Shown: positions 52,660 through 64,000 of the stretch, in pieces
Layout: the number at the start of each line of letters is the position of its first letter
Numbering within the stretch: the stretch's first letter is position 1
Source: CAZSSM01 sp964609385
Lineage (GTDB): Bacteria > Planctomycetota > Planctomycetia > Isosphaerales > Isosphaeraceae
Assembly: GCA_964609385.1 (NCBI GenBank)
Contig: CAZSSM010000002.1
Span: 121,053 to 185,052 of the forward strand
Reading direction: 5' to 3'
DNA: 64,000 bases
The notes under the pieces: model-generated
What the model saw: only the letters and a program-made list of their open reading frames with translations
Told to the model about the DNA's origin: nothing
Database searches by the model: none
Program-made: the position numbers and the translations under genes

Positions 52660-55600
52660 ATGCCTCGTTCCATGAACCTCGTCGTCACTCGTTGCAAGCA
52701 GCCAACTTTGGTTCCGAATTCATGCCCCGAGCTGGAGACTCGTACGTTGCGAATCGCTCGATATCGAAGCCCGGCCTCGAATCGATCTCACCCGCTGAGA
52801 CGGACGCTGATCGATGGAGCACCCTCGCGTGACGGTTTCGTTCACGTGTGGACAATTCGAGGAGGGGGCGATCGTTGCAAGCGGAGCCCAGGAACTCGGC
52901 AGGAGCATACCAAAGGGTGGGTTCGATCCATCCTGTTGGCTGTTCTGATCTGCCTGTCCGGGTGCGGCCGAGAGCAGGGCCCGCGTCCGATGGAGGAACT
53001 CGTCGAGAGGCCCGTCGGCTCCCAGATGGGCCGCACATCTGATCCGGAAGGAACAATCGGGTCGGGAAACGGGATCGATCGGACGGGATCACGAAAAAAA
53101 CAGACGTCTTCCTCGATGTTATTGGCGAACCCCGAAAGCGCGGGGGATCCTGGCCGAGTTCCTCGAAACCCGAACGGTACGGACGCTGACGGTTCGACGT
53201 CGGGAGAACCGAGCCGGGCCGATTCCGAACTGCAGGATTCACTCGGCTCGCCAAATGGCGGGCGGATCGTCGGAGGAGCCGATCGTGTTCCGGAATCCAC
53301 ACCCGGGAGTGTGGATTCGGGGACGCAACACCGATCGATCACTCAGCCACAGGTTGACAGCATGAATCTGCCTATCGCGGGTCGAACCGCCGACACTCCG
53401 GGTGACTCTCATTGGCCGTTCGATCGTCCCTTCGAGCGACCCGAAGGTCTGGAACTGAAAAACCTCTCGGGCGCCCCGATCGCCCAGGACCTCGCTTATA
53501 ACCTCGGGGCCGGTCAGCCGATCACGATCGATCTGTTGGCCTCCTATGTGCCGAGTTCCCTCCCGGTGGATCCTGAATCCGTCCAGATCGAGTCCCCGCC
53601 GACCCACGGGACCGTCTATCGACTCATGGACGGGCAATTGCACTACATCCCAGAGGCCGGGTTCGACGGTACCGAGACCCTGACCTACAGCCTCGCTGAT
53701 GCGGCCGGCTTCCGGTCTCCGGCGGCGACGATCGAGCTGACGATCCTCCCGGCGCGACCGCCCTGGGCGGAGAACATGAACTGTCATTTCAAGACAAGCT
53801 CTCAAGACAACTTGATGGACGTGATCTCTGGGGCCACCCCCGGCGACGCGGCCCTCGCAGGGGTGGATCCAGTCGAGATCACCGGCACGCCAAGCCATGG
53901 AACGGCCACCGTCGACGCGGCCGGCTCGATCCGATACACGCCGACGCCTGGCTATGCCGGCCCCGACACGGTCAAGTATCGAGTCCGCGACAACAACGGG
54001 CTGGCGTCGCTCCCGGCGACAGTCACCATTCTCGTGGAGGACGACGCGGCCCAGCTGATCGTTCCCAGCGGGGAGGTCGGGTTCGGCGGCACGTCGGACC
54101 CGCGATACCACGTCAATTCAATCGCTCCAGTGATGCGTGGCACCATCGTTTCAGGTGATTATCCGCTGGGCGTTATCGTAGACGCGATTGAGACCGATTA
54201 TTCTGGCAAGTCGCCGTTCGGTCAGAAGAACGCGTTCAGCGTCTTGGAATACTCCTGGGACTTCGGTGACCCCAATTCGCAGAGCCTTCTGAACCCGGCC
54301 ACCCAGGAGAGCGAGGACGTCAACCACCAGCACGGACCGCTGGCGGCATTCGTTTACAAGTCGCCGGGGACTTACCATCCGAAGCTGACCGTCCGGGGTC
54401 GGAGGGCTGATGGCACGATCATCAGCGCGGAGACGACGCAAATTCGGGTCGACTCCACTTGGATCCTGCGTACCTGGAACCTGGAGTCCAAGGAACCCAA
54501 CTTCCGGATCAAGGTGGATGCCAGCGGCGGGACGTTCACGCTAACGATCGCCGGTCGGACCACGACGCCGATCGCCTACAATGCCAATGGAGCGACCGTC
54601 CGGGCGGCCGTCGCGAACGCTCTGGGTGTGCTTGAGCAGTTCGTGAGCATCAAGTTCAGCAATCCCAGCGGGACCAAGGGGGTCGAAGTCAAGCTGCTCG
54701 ATGCGGCAGCCTTGCGCGATACTCAGGAGACGGTCTTCGCCGGCCCGTGGTATCGTCCTTCTCAGGTTAGCGTCACCGCCGACGGTGCGAACCTGACTGG
54801 CGGGGCCGGCTCGGCGACGATCGAGTGGATCGATCATCCGAGCGACCCGGCCTCGGGGACGTTCACGCTGACCTACAAGGGTCAGACGACCGCCGAACTA
54901 CCCCTTTCGGCCGATCCCTTGGAGATCCAGGCCGCCTTGGAGGACCTCCCAACGATTGGTCCGGGCAATGTGGAGTGCCGGTCGCAGGGGTCGAAGAAGT
55001 TCGAGAACGGGATCCGATATAACGCTGCGCCGATCCTGATCCGGTTCGTCGGAGCGCTTGGGGGAACTAAGGTCGCGACCACCGACTTCTCGCTGAACGA
55101 CTACATTACACAGCCGACCAACTATGCGACGGCCGAGGGGATCGAATCGGATCAATATGGATTGATCTTGTATCGGTTCGACGATCCGACCGGCGACGAT
55201 CCCGCCGGGATATATGACCAGGTCGCCGTCAACGACTCCCTGCCGACAGTTCACTTCGATCCCGACTATGCAGGAGGGGGGAGCGATGGGTCGATTGCGG
55301 CTCCCTACGCGTCGGCCGGCGAACTGAAGACGCAAATCAACAATGGCGGCAAACGGGTGCTGATCAAGGCTGGGACATCGTTCGACTTGGGCGGTATCTT
55401 CAAGCTCGAGCGCGCGACCCTCCAACAGGTTCGAGTGGGACGGTACGGGACCGGCGACGACCCGATTATCCGCGACTCGAACATTCAGCTCAATTTCGGT
55501 CGCGGGGGTGGCTTGTGCTTCCAGGACATCTGTTTCAGTAACATCGCCTTCGACAATCGATCCAGGGGTGCAGCCTCGTTCTACTTCCGCGCGCTGGTCG

Positions 55601-57063
55601 ACCCCGCCTCGAACAAGTTCGGCAAGGTCTCCTGTCGGAACTTCGTGATCGATTCGTGCTCGTTCCGCCTCGGTTTCCGGGGCGCCAAAGCGATCGACTG
55701 GAAGGAAGATGGGACCAGCGAGTCGACCCTCGTCTGGAACGGTGTCGCGCTCAACCCGGATGTCGATCAGAAATCCGTTGGCGTGCTCAACTTCACCGGC
55801 CATCGGTTCGCTATCGTCGGAGCACACCTCCAGGCTGGGGCCGACGGCAATGGGTCGAATCATAAATCAAGCGACACGTTTGATCATTACGTTTATAGCA
55901 AGTCTAATGATCAGCTTCTGTTGAGCCACATTCTCTTTGACTCAGAGAATACCGCGAATATTAACAACTGCGCAAAGTTGATGACAGATATGAATGTCAG
56001 CGGAGTAGATGGTCGAGGTTTCCTGGTTCGCGACAGCTTGATGCTCGGTGGCGTCAAAGGAGTCTCGGTCTCCCAGTCTAGTGATCTGGGCGGGAATGTC
56101 CCGTCAGCCGGGATGACCACCAGCATGCTGGTGCTTGGTTGCGATCTGGCAATCGATGATGGGACCGGCCTCAATAGCTATGGAGCGGGCAAGATCACGA
56201 TCCGTGACTCTCGGATGCGAGGCATGTCGCGGTTGGCCTGGTTCAAGTGGTCCAACTCGGCTTTCGACCTTGAGGCGGCAAGCCTGGGTGTGGAGTTCGC
56301 TCAGTATAAAAATTCCTACTGCGCTGGACGGAGTTTCGAAAACTATGACATCACTTTTGAGAGGAATGTTTTGGTAGCCAACGAGAACGGATCAAATCTG
56401 TTCTTCTTCACCCCTGAGGACGACTACAACGGAACCTTCGAGGAACTGGAACTGCGCGGGTCGTGCCGAATGTTGGTTCGAGAGAACACGTTTGTTGTCG
56501 GACCAGGCGTGTCCGACCCGTTCTTGTTCAAGATCGACTTGTCGACCTCGGCGCCGAGTGTAATCCAGTTCGTCGGCAATTCGTGGTACCTTGCCAACGG
56601 GTCGCAACCGATCGCCCGAGACTCGACATCTTCGGCCGACCTGGATCATGCCGCGTGGCAGGGCTTGGGTTATGACGACGGAGGCGCGATGCTCAGCGCC
56701 CCGCCCTCGACCGAACCGATGATGTGGCAGTCGACCACACCTGCTCCGAGCGCCGATCTCGTCCCCGAGGACGCCCAAGCCTTCGGCGGCTTCCCGCGCC
56801 TGCTCGACGTACTGGGCAATGAGACCGCCCCGGACTTGGACCCGAGCACGCTCACTGTGGTGGTCGCTCCGGTGCACGGGGTGGCCCAAGTCTTGCCTCA
56901 GGGGACGATCCAGTACACCGCCAATTCGGGCTACGTCGGGCCGGACGCGATTACCTATGAGGTCCATGACCTGAGCGGAACGACCAGTCGCGCGACGGTC
57001 AGCATCGAGGTCCTCCCGACGCCGCAGAGCAGTGGCGGCGGTAGCGGTCTCATCTACGGCTGA
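52660..57063 (+). CDS. Large surface lipoprotein: Ig/cadherin-like, PKD and beta-helix domains
   Basis: The longest frame gives 1467 residues. A lipoprotein signal WVRSILLAVLICLSGC puts lipidated Cys at 102, so the first 60-85 residues may not be translated; a GTG at 52846 is an alternative start, though no strong ribosome site is seen at either. A disordered Gly/Ser/Pro region (about 103-260) is followed by two cadherin/Ig-like repeats (264-366 and 370-465), a PKD-like domain (WDFGDP, about 470-605), two modules beginning GTFTLT typical of phage and planctomycete surface proteins (about 627-800), a right-handed beta-helix region (about 865-1320) and a final Ig-like domain (about 1370-1455). 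It may bind or modify a surface polysaccharide. Confidence 0.85.
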   Translation: MPRSMNLVVTRCKQPTLVPNSCPELETRTLRIARYRSPASNRSHPLRRTLIDGAPSRDGFVHVWTIRGGGDRCKRSPGTRQEHTKGWVRSILLAVLICLSGCGREQGPRPMEELVERPVGSQMGRTSDPEGTIGSGNGIDRTGSRKKQTSSSMLLANPESAGDPGRVPRNPNGTDADGSTSGEPSRADSELQDSLGSPNGGRIVGGADRVPESTPGSVDSGTQHRSITQPQVDSMNLPIAGRTADTPGDSHWPFDRPFERPEGLELKNLSGAPIAQDLAYNLGAGQPITIDLLASYVPSSLPVDPESVQIESPPTHGTVYRLMDGQLHYIPEAGFDGTETLTYSLADAAGFRSPAATIELTILPARPPWAENMNCHFKTSSQDNLMDVISGATPGDAALAGVDPVEITGTPSHGTATVDAAGSIRYTPTPGYAGPDTVKYRVRDNNGLASLPATVTILVEDDAAQLIVPSGEVGFGGTSDPRYHVNSIAPVMRGTIVSGDYPLGVIVDAIETDYSGKSPFGQKNAFSVLEYSWDFGDPNSQSLLNPATQESEDVNHQHGPLAAFVYKSPGTYHPKLTVRGRRADGTIISAETTQIRVDSTWILRTWNLESKEPNFRIKVDASGGTFTLTIAGRTTTPIAYNANGATVRAAVANALGVLEQFVSIKFSNPSGTKGVEVKLLDAAALRDTQETVFAGPWYRPSQVSVTADGANLTGGAGSATIEWIDHPSDPASGTFTLTYKGQTTAELPLSADPLEIQAALEDLPTIGPGNVECRSQGSKKFENGIRYNAAPILIRFVGALGGTKVATTDFSLNDYITQPTNYATAEGIESDQYGLILYRFDDPTGDDPAGIYDQVAVNDSLPTVHFDPDYAGGGSDGSIAAPYASAGELKTQINNGGKRVLIKAGTSFDLGGIFKLERATLQQVRVGRYGTGDDPIIRDSNIQLNFGRGGGLCFQDICFSNIAFDNRSRGAASFYFRALVDPASNKFGKVSCRNFVIDSCSFRLGFRGAKAIDWKEDGTSESTLVWNGVALNPDVDQKSVGVLNFTGHRFAIVGAHLQAGADGNGSNHKSSDTFDHYVYSKSNDQLLLSHILFDSENTANINNCAKLMTDMNVSGVDGRGFLVRDSLMLGGVKGVSVSQSSDLGGNVPSAGMTTSMLVLGCDLAIDDGTGLNSYGAGKITIRDSRMRGMSRLAWFKWSNSAFDLEAASLGVEFAQYKNSYCAGRSFENYDITFERNVLVANENGSNLFFFTPEDDYNGTFEELELRGSCRMLVRENTFVVGPGVSDPFLFKIDLSTSAPSVIQFVGNSWYLANGSQPIARDSTSSADLDHAAWQGLGYDDGGAMLSAPPSTEPMMWQSTTPAPSADLVPEDAQAFGGFPRLLDVLGNETAPDLDPSTLTVVVAPVHGVAQVLPQGTIQYTANSGYVGPDAITYEVHDLSGTTSRATVSIEVLPTPQSSGGGSGLIYG

Positions 57064-57087
57064 GCCCCGCCGATCGACCGAGATGGC

Positions 57088-57115
57088 CGGGTCCACCGAA
57101 TCGTGGTCGGACCCG
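57088..57115 (+). terminator. Hairpin after the lipoprotein gene
   Basis: CGGGTCC and GGACCCG pair, extended by ACC/GGT across a one-base bulge, with a seven-base loop. The element begins 25 bases after the lipoprotein stop. No T-run follows. Confidence 0.45.
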
Positions 57116-57245
57116 CCTGCCTTGACAGAACCCGCGACCCGAGTTGTCCACGATCGTCGACCCGCGATCCGGAGATGGGTCGACAATCTGTTGTCCGGTC
57201 CATCATGATTCTTGCTCAATTTTACCAACACAAGGCATTAAACCA

Positions 57246-57560
57246 ATGAGTACTCAAGTTCTGAATGCCCCGATCTCTGCGACCAACGCCGGGCCGACGA
57301 CGGTCCTCGCCGCGCCAGGGACTGGCCTGCGTTACCGGATCTTCTCCTATATGCTGGTGACCGATCAGCCGGTCAGTCTGACCTGGCGCAGTGACTCGAC
57401 TGACCTGTCGGGGACAATGCCCGTCACCGGCAACGGGATCGGGGCTTCATACAATGTGGCCGGCCACCTCGTCGGGTTGGAGAACCAGTCTCTGATCCTC
57501 TCCCTGGGCGGAGACGCGAACGTCGGAGGTCACTTAAGCTACTGGATCGAGAAGGCCTGA
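57246..57560 (+). CDS. Small beta-rich protein resembling phage tail-associated proteins
   Basis: This 104-residue protein has no signal peptide, no cysteines and a strongly beta-type pattern: VLAAPGTGLRYRIFSYMLVTDQPVSLTWRS, then TDLSGTMPVTGNGIG, and an ending GGHLSYWIEKA. The layout (apposed strands, a GxGxR-type turn, a C-terminal V-x-GH-x-x-Y) recalls small phage structural proteins that form a beta-sandwich. The resemblance is from memory of the pattern and not tested. The gene lies between the big lipoprotein and a sulfotransferase and has a short AT-rich region upstream. ATG 57246 is the only good start. Confidence 0.6.
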   Translation: MSTQVLNAPISATNAGPTTVLAAPGTGLRYRIFSYMLVTDQPVSLTWRSDSTDLSGTMPVTGNGIGASYNVAGHLVGLENQSLILSLGGDANVGGHLSYWIEKA

Positions 57561-57709
57561 GCGCCCTTGAGGCTCCGAGCGACGGTCTGAGATGGGAGTT
57601 TGCGAGATCGACAGACTCCGAATTGGCCAACAGCCAACGCTTGCTCGGGACCGATCTCCGAAGGTGAAGACCCAATGGTTCTGATGCGATCCCGGCTGTG
57701 GGCCACCCT

Positions 57710-58708
57710 TCACTCGGGATCCCAACTCGCCTCGTCGTAAAATTCAACGGACAGATCGCCGGTAATCCGGCGGATTCGGGCGATCTGTTCGGGATCGAGT
57801 TTCCTCTTCCATCCAGACGTGACGTCGGTCGAAGAGCGGTGCAGGTTGAAGATTGGCTGATTCTTGAAGTGGTCTTTCCTCGATTTCGCGTCCGGGTTGG
57901 CGTGTTCGAGGATCTTGTCCCGGACCCGTTGGGTCATTGTTAGACCGAGCCGCTGGCAAAGCTCTTGGAAGCCGGTGGTCGGATCGTTCGCGAGATCCTC
58001 GTGGCGCACGAAGACCCAGTCGGGGTTCTCGGCGTGTCGGAGTTGGTACTGATGGATGACGTGGTGGGTGACCTTCCAGTGATAGGAAGCGTTCTCGACC
58101 AGGTCATGCTCGACTTGGGTCATCCGTCGGATGTCCTCGGCGATCTGGGGGGCGACCCAGTCCATCAGGGCGGGCTGCTCGGCGAGTTCGCGGAAGTCGA
58201 GCCACCAGTCCTGCTTGAGCACGCTGTGGCAGTAGGCGCCCGGGTGACGGATCGCGATGACGACCTGGCTGGCGAAGGTCTCGGCCATCCACTCAGCAGC
58301 CATGACCGCGCAGGGATCCTTGAATAACGGACGAAGGCGTTGGTGGCGGGCCCAACGGTAGAGGCCCCATTGTTTGAGCGCCCCGTATTTCATACGGAGA
58401 AGCCGATATTCCGGATCGGCCCACGCGCGGGCGAGCGGGAATCGCAGCTCGGCCAGCGGTCGGATCCGTCGTTCGTACTCGTCGGAATGGTCCGGGGGGA
58501 TGTGGTAGAGCCAACGCTCGAATCGAGGCAGGCAAGGGACCGAACGCGCCGCTGGGCAGAAGGTCTCGTGCAGATAGAAGACCTCGGGCGCCTCGGAGAG
58601 CATCAGACCAATCCAGGTCGACCCGGATCGATTGGTCCCGGTCACCAGGATCGGTCGGGGGTAGCCGGTGGCTCGGGCGGACGTCGGAGGCGAGGAGGCG
58701 ATAGCCAT
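57710..58708 (-). CDS. Sulfotransferase family protein 5
   Basis: This 332-residue protein has the PAPS loop ILVTGTNRSGSTWIGLMLSEAPEVFYLHE at about 20-50 and a VVIAIRHPGAYCHSVLKQDW 3'-phosphate-binding motif. The rest resembles protein 1: its HANPDAKSRKDHFKNQPIFNLHRSSTDVTSGWKRKLDPEQ is comparable to the KDDYFNVF...KWKTRMSPEQ region there, so the two are probably paralogs with related acceptors. ATG 58708 was chosen over a TTG four codons upstream. It lies on the minus strand, separated from the main run by the lipoprotein gene. Confidence 0.88.
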   Translation of the reverse strand: MAIASSPPTSARATGYPRPILVTGTNRSGSTWIGLMLSEAPEVFYLHETFCPAARSVPCLPRFERWLYHIPPDHSDEYERRIRPLAELRFPLARAWADPEYRLLRMKYGALKQWGLYRWARHQRLRPLFKDPCAVMAAEWMAETFASQVVIAIRHPGAYCHSVLKQDWWLDFRELAEQPALMDWVAPQIAEDIRRMTQVEHDLVENASYHWKVTHHVIHQYQLRHAENPDWVFVRHEDLANDPTTGFQELCQRLGLTMTQRVRDKILEHANPDAKSRKDHFKNQPIFNLHRSSTDVTSGWKRKLDPEQIARIRRITGDLSVEFYDEASWDPE

Positions 58709-59183
58709 GAGGTTATGCAAGATCCGAAGGATCAGGATGCCGACAAAGACGCAGAAACTGAGGGATAGGGGGAAATCGCCTTGTTTAGGGATCTCGTCGC
58801 GGAATCCCGTCGTAGCTCGAGCCTAGCTTAGCTCGCCGAATCGGCCCCCGCAACCTGGACGGACCGTGGGCGCGGGGCACGCGTCCGGGGGGCGAATCCA
58901 ATCTCGACGAGCCACGACCGATCGCTGAGTTGCACCGTCGATCCTTGAAGATGTTGAGGAGGATGCGAGGGGATTGGGCAGCGAAGTTGCTCTGAGGAGA
59001 CGTGCTTGCGAACGGCTGCGTGCGGGACTGGAGGATGGAGAGGGTCGGATGCTAGGATAGCCTAACCGGTTCGTCGCCACGAACTCGGTGTTCCGGCGGA
59101 GATACTCCTCGAGGCTCATTCCGAGGAGTCTAGCTCGATCGGGACGAGTTCCGCCGCGATGCCGAGGAAGACCCGGGTGGATC
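58709..59183. other. Divergent intergenic region, no convincing gene
   Basis: The region lies between sulfotransferase 5 and the polymerase-like gene. A minus-strand frame (58823-59353) overlaps the start of the next gene and has a Ser/Arg-rich, non-protein-like composition. No RNA was recognised. Confidence 0.35.
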
Positions 59184-60713
59184 ATGCTTGCGAAACTGAA
59201 CATTCTGATCCTACTGCTCTGGCCGCTGTTCTCTGTCGTGTTGTTCGGTCTGATCCGTCCCCGTCGACGGGCGGCCATGGCCTCGCTGCTGATCGGGATG
59301 CTGTTTCTCCCTGAGGCCGAGATCGAGCTAGCTGGTCTGCCCAACTTGGACAAGAACGCGATCGTCGGACTCGGCTTGCTCCTGGCGGCATTAGGTTACG
59401 ACGCGGATCGATTGACGAGATTTCGTCCACATTGGGTGGATCTGTTCGCCTTGGCGTTCGTGATGGCGCCGGTGCTCAACGTCTCCTTCGCCGACACCCT
59501 GTTCCCCATGCCGTTCCAATTTGGAGTGGCATCCGGGCTTTCGTTTTTCCTTGGCCTAACGGGTCCCTATCTGATCGCCCGCTTGTACATCCGTGACTTC
59601 ACAGCCCTGCGCGAACTTGCCCTGGCGATCGTCATCGCTGGACTCGTCTACGTTCCGGTCTGTCTGTGGGAGGGGCGGATGAGTCCGCAACTCCACACGA
59701 AAATCTATGGCTTCTTCCCGGGTGCCTCCTTCAGCATGAGCAAGAGGTGGGGCGGTTTCCGACCAGTCGGCTTCACCAGCGATGGCCTGATGCTCTCGAT
59801 CTTGATGGCTGGCACAGCCATCGTGGCCTGGGCGGTATGGCAAGGACAGTCGGTTCGAGCTTTTCGGTTCAACAAGTTTGCTGTTCACCCCTTTTGGGTG
59901 GCTTGGACGCTTGCGGCGACCACCGTCTGGTGTCGCTCAACCGGAGCCATCATTCTGCTCATGATGGCCATCCCGGTCCTTTGGATCACCCGGAAATTCC
60001 AGACCCGCCTGGCGTTAATTGGCTTCCTGCTGATCCCTCCCATTTATATGACGGTGCGGCTTCCCGAGTTGGTCAGCTCCCAGGTGATCCTCGACCTCTT
60101 GTCGCCGATCCTACCCGAAGCGCGGTTGGCATCCCTGGAATTCCGGCTCACTCAAGAGGATGTTCTCAACGAGTACACATGGCAGCACCTTTGGCTCGGC
60201 CGAGGTGGTTACGGGGGATTGCAGGTCTTCGATGCCACGACGGGCCGGACGGCCGTCAATAACGATGTCGTTGATGCGACTTGGATGATCCTCTCGGGCA
60301 AATGGGGCCTCTTCGGTCTGCTGGGCTATTATTGCATGCTTATGATGCCGGCGATCCTCGTCGCGGCGCGGATTCCTAAAGCGTATTTGAGACATCCAAT
60401 AATTGCTTGTGTGATTGGGCTCACCCTTGTCCTTGGGATTCGAGGGATCGACGCGTTGACCAACGGGTTTCTGAGTCCGATCTATATGTTTCTTTCAGGC
60501 GCATTGCTGGGAGTTCTTCCCCAATTTTCACGTACGCAACCCAAACAACAGCAGGTCGTCCACCAGACCAAACGTCGCGAACTGCCATGGCGAAAGCGTC
60601 CCGAGCCCGAGCTTATCCCGGACTCACCGCTCCTCGATCGCCATGGTGAAGAAGTGGTTGAAGTTGAACCTGCTGTCGAAGTTGCGCCATCCCATCCAAC
60701 GCGGGTCTCGTGA
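59184..60713 (+). CDS. O-antigen ligase/polymerase-like membrane protein
   Basis: This 509-residue protein has about 11-12 membrane segments. Its layout and a large extracytoplasmic loop around 310-360 (LEFRLTQEDVLNEYTWQHLWLGRGGYGG) fit O-antigen ligases (WaaL) and Wzy-type polymerases, whose loops hold arginines and the (W/L)GxG pattern seen here. It would polymerise or ligate exported glycan units. The C-terminal 60 residues are hydrophilic, Gln/Lys/Glu-rich. ATG 59184 follows GGTGG; a frame back to 59088 is unsupported. With the flippase and sulfotransferases it completes an apparent export route. Confidence 0.8.
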   Translation: MLAKLNILILLLWPLFSVVLFGLIRPRRRAAMASLLIGMLFLPEAEIELAGLPNLDKNAIVGLGLLLAALGYDADRLTRFRPHWVDLFALAFVMAPVLNVSFADTLFPMPFQFGVASGLSFFLGLTGPYLIARLYIRDFTALRELALAIVIAGLVYVPVCLWEGRMSPQLHTKIYGFFPGASFSMSKRWGGFRPVGFTSDGLMLSILMAGTAIVAWAVWQGQSVRAFRFNKFAVHPFWVAWTLAATTVWCRSTGAIILLMMAIPVLWITRKFQTRLALIGFLLIPPIYMTVRLPELVSSQVILDLLSPILPEARLASLEFRLTQEDVLNEYTWQHLWLGRGGYGGLQVFDATTGRTAVNNDVVDATWMILSGKWGLFGLLGYYCMLMMPAILVAARIPKAYLRHPIIACVIGLTLVLGIRGIDALTNGFLSPIYMFLSGALLGVLPQFSRTQPKQQQVVHQTKRRELPWRKRPEPELIPDSPLLDRHGEEVVEVEPAVEVAPSHPTRVS

Positions 60714-60769
60714 TCGAGATCGGGGGAGCGAAACCTCAAGGTCCGGTGAATGGTCCAAACAAACGAGAA

Positions 60770-60829
60770 CGTCCAGGTTCGCTTCACATGATCCCTCTCG
60801 GATTGGATCATGTGAAGCGAACCTGGACG
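60770..60829. terminator. Perfect 25-bp hairpin between convergent genes
   Basis: Bases 60770-60794 are the exact reverse complement of 60805-60829, with a 10-base loop. The stem sits 56 bases after the polymerase-like stop and 92 bases beyond the rpoC stop, so it can end transcription from both sides. The stem is unusually long and perfect for a terminator, and there is no T-run. Confidence 0.75.
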
Positions 60830-60857
60830 AGGATCGTAAGAACGTTGGACATATGAC

Positions 60858-60892
60858 GCGAGCTGCGAACCGGATTCGGTCCGCAAGCTCGC
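60858..60892 (-). terminator. Imperfect hairpin downstream of rpoC
   Basis: GCGAGCT pairs with AGCTCGC, then GCG with CGC and ACCG with CGGT after a bulge and a mismatch, closing on a GATT loop. It lies 29 bases after the rpoC stop on the minus strand and is the more likely rpoC terminator; the 25-bp hairpin follows it. Confidence 0.5.
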
Positions 60893-60921
60893 ATGACGTA
60901 AGACGTGAACGAGTCAGGCGA

Positions 60922-64000
<3,079 letters not shown>

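Noticed and set aside
52130..52675. 181-residue plus-strand frame in the divergent region
   Set aside because: It is Arg/Ser-rich, without a ribosome site, and overlaps both neighbouring genes.
58823..59353. 176-residue minus-strand frame
   Set aside because: It overlaps the start of the polymerase-like gene, and its composition is Ser/Arg/Pro-rich without motifs.

Overview
The window is high-GC bacterial chromosome, most probably from a planctomycete, with the closest feel being Isosphaerales/Isosphaeraceae. The evidence is an adjacent pair of planctomycete-type proteins (PSCyt1/DUF1549/DUF1553 cytochrome-like protein plus a DUF1501 protein), a TIGR03067-like protein, Hanks-type kinases with a DWG motif and TPR-like tail, a Uma2 nuclease, a PEP-CTERM protein and an SSS symporter beside a GH3 glycosidase. 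This assignment is inferred from gene content; no 16S gene is present.

Layout. 1-4228: end of an unknown repeat protein, then a large membrane Ser/Thr kinase on the minus strand. 4229-7819: a flotillin locus (NfeD-like protein, small membrane protein, flotillin with 22-residue coiled-coil repeats), followed by a Uma2 nuclease. 7948-9976: an NAD-dependent epimerase and a DUF4349 lipoprotein. 9977-12912: a low-GC stretch, then a compact arsenic operon (arsR, arsM, a truncated arsC, acr3) joined by ATGA overlaps and preceded by a 16-bp perfect palindrome. 12965-22559: mixed housekeeping and envelope genes: membrane protein, acyltransferase-3, 3-hydroxyisobutyrate-dehydrogenase-like enzyme, PEP-CTERM metzincin, EGDAM-repeat lipoprotein, esterase, a metal-site-less M24-fold protein and an M50 protease. 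22795-27624: a Tex RNA-binding protein enlarged to about 1600 residues by a disordered insertion of roughly 700 residues inside its YqgF domain. 28440-31928: ABC permease and ATPase with a kinase-like protein whose catalytic Asp is replaced by Asn. 32145-36222: PSD1/DUF1501 pair. 36295-41183: quinone oxidoreductase, TIGR03067 protein, small membrane protein and two tandem phosphodiesterase-superfamily genes, the second apparently reduced. 41295-45765: divergent SSS symporter and GH3 glycosidase.

45871-60713 is the most unusual part. Five sulfotransferase-family genes surround a Wzx-like flippase, a 1467-residue beta-helix/Ig-like lipoprotein, a small phage-tail-like beta protein and an O-antigen-ligase/polymerase-like membrane protein. 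I interpret this as a locus for a sulfated surface glycan and its surface proteins; no glycosyltransferase is seen inside it. The window closes with the 3' two-thirds or so of rpoC on the minus strand, separated from the polymerase-like gene by two hairpins, one with a perfect 25-bp stem.

No tRNA, rRNA, CRISPR array or insertion sequence was recognised. Most start codons were moved inward from the longest open frame to an ATG with a purine-rich ribosome binding site.
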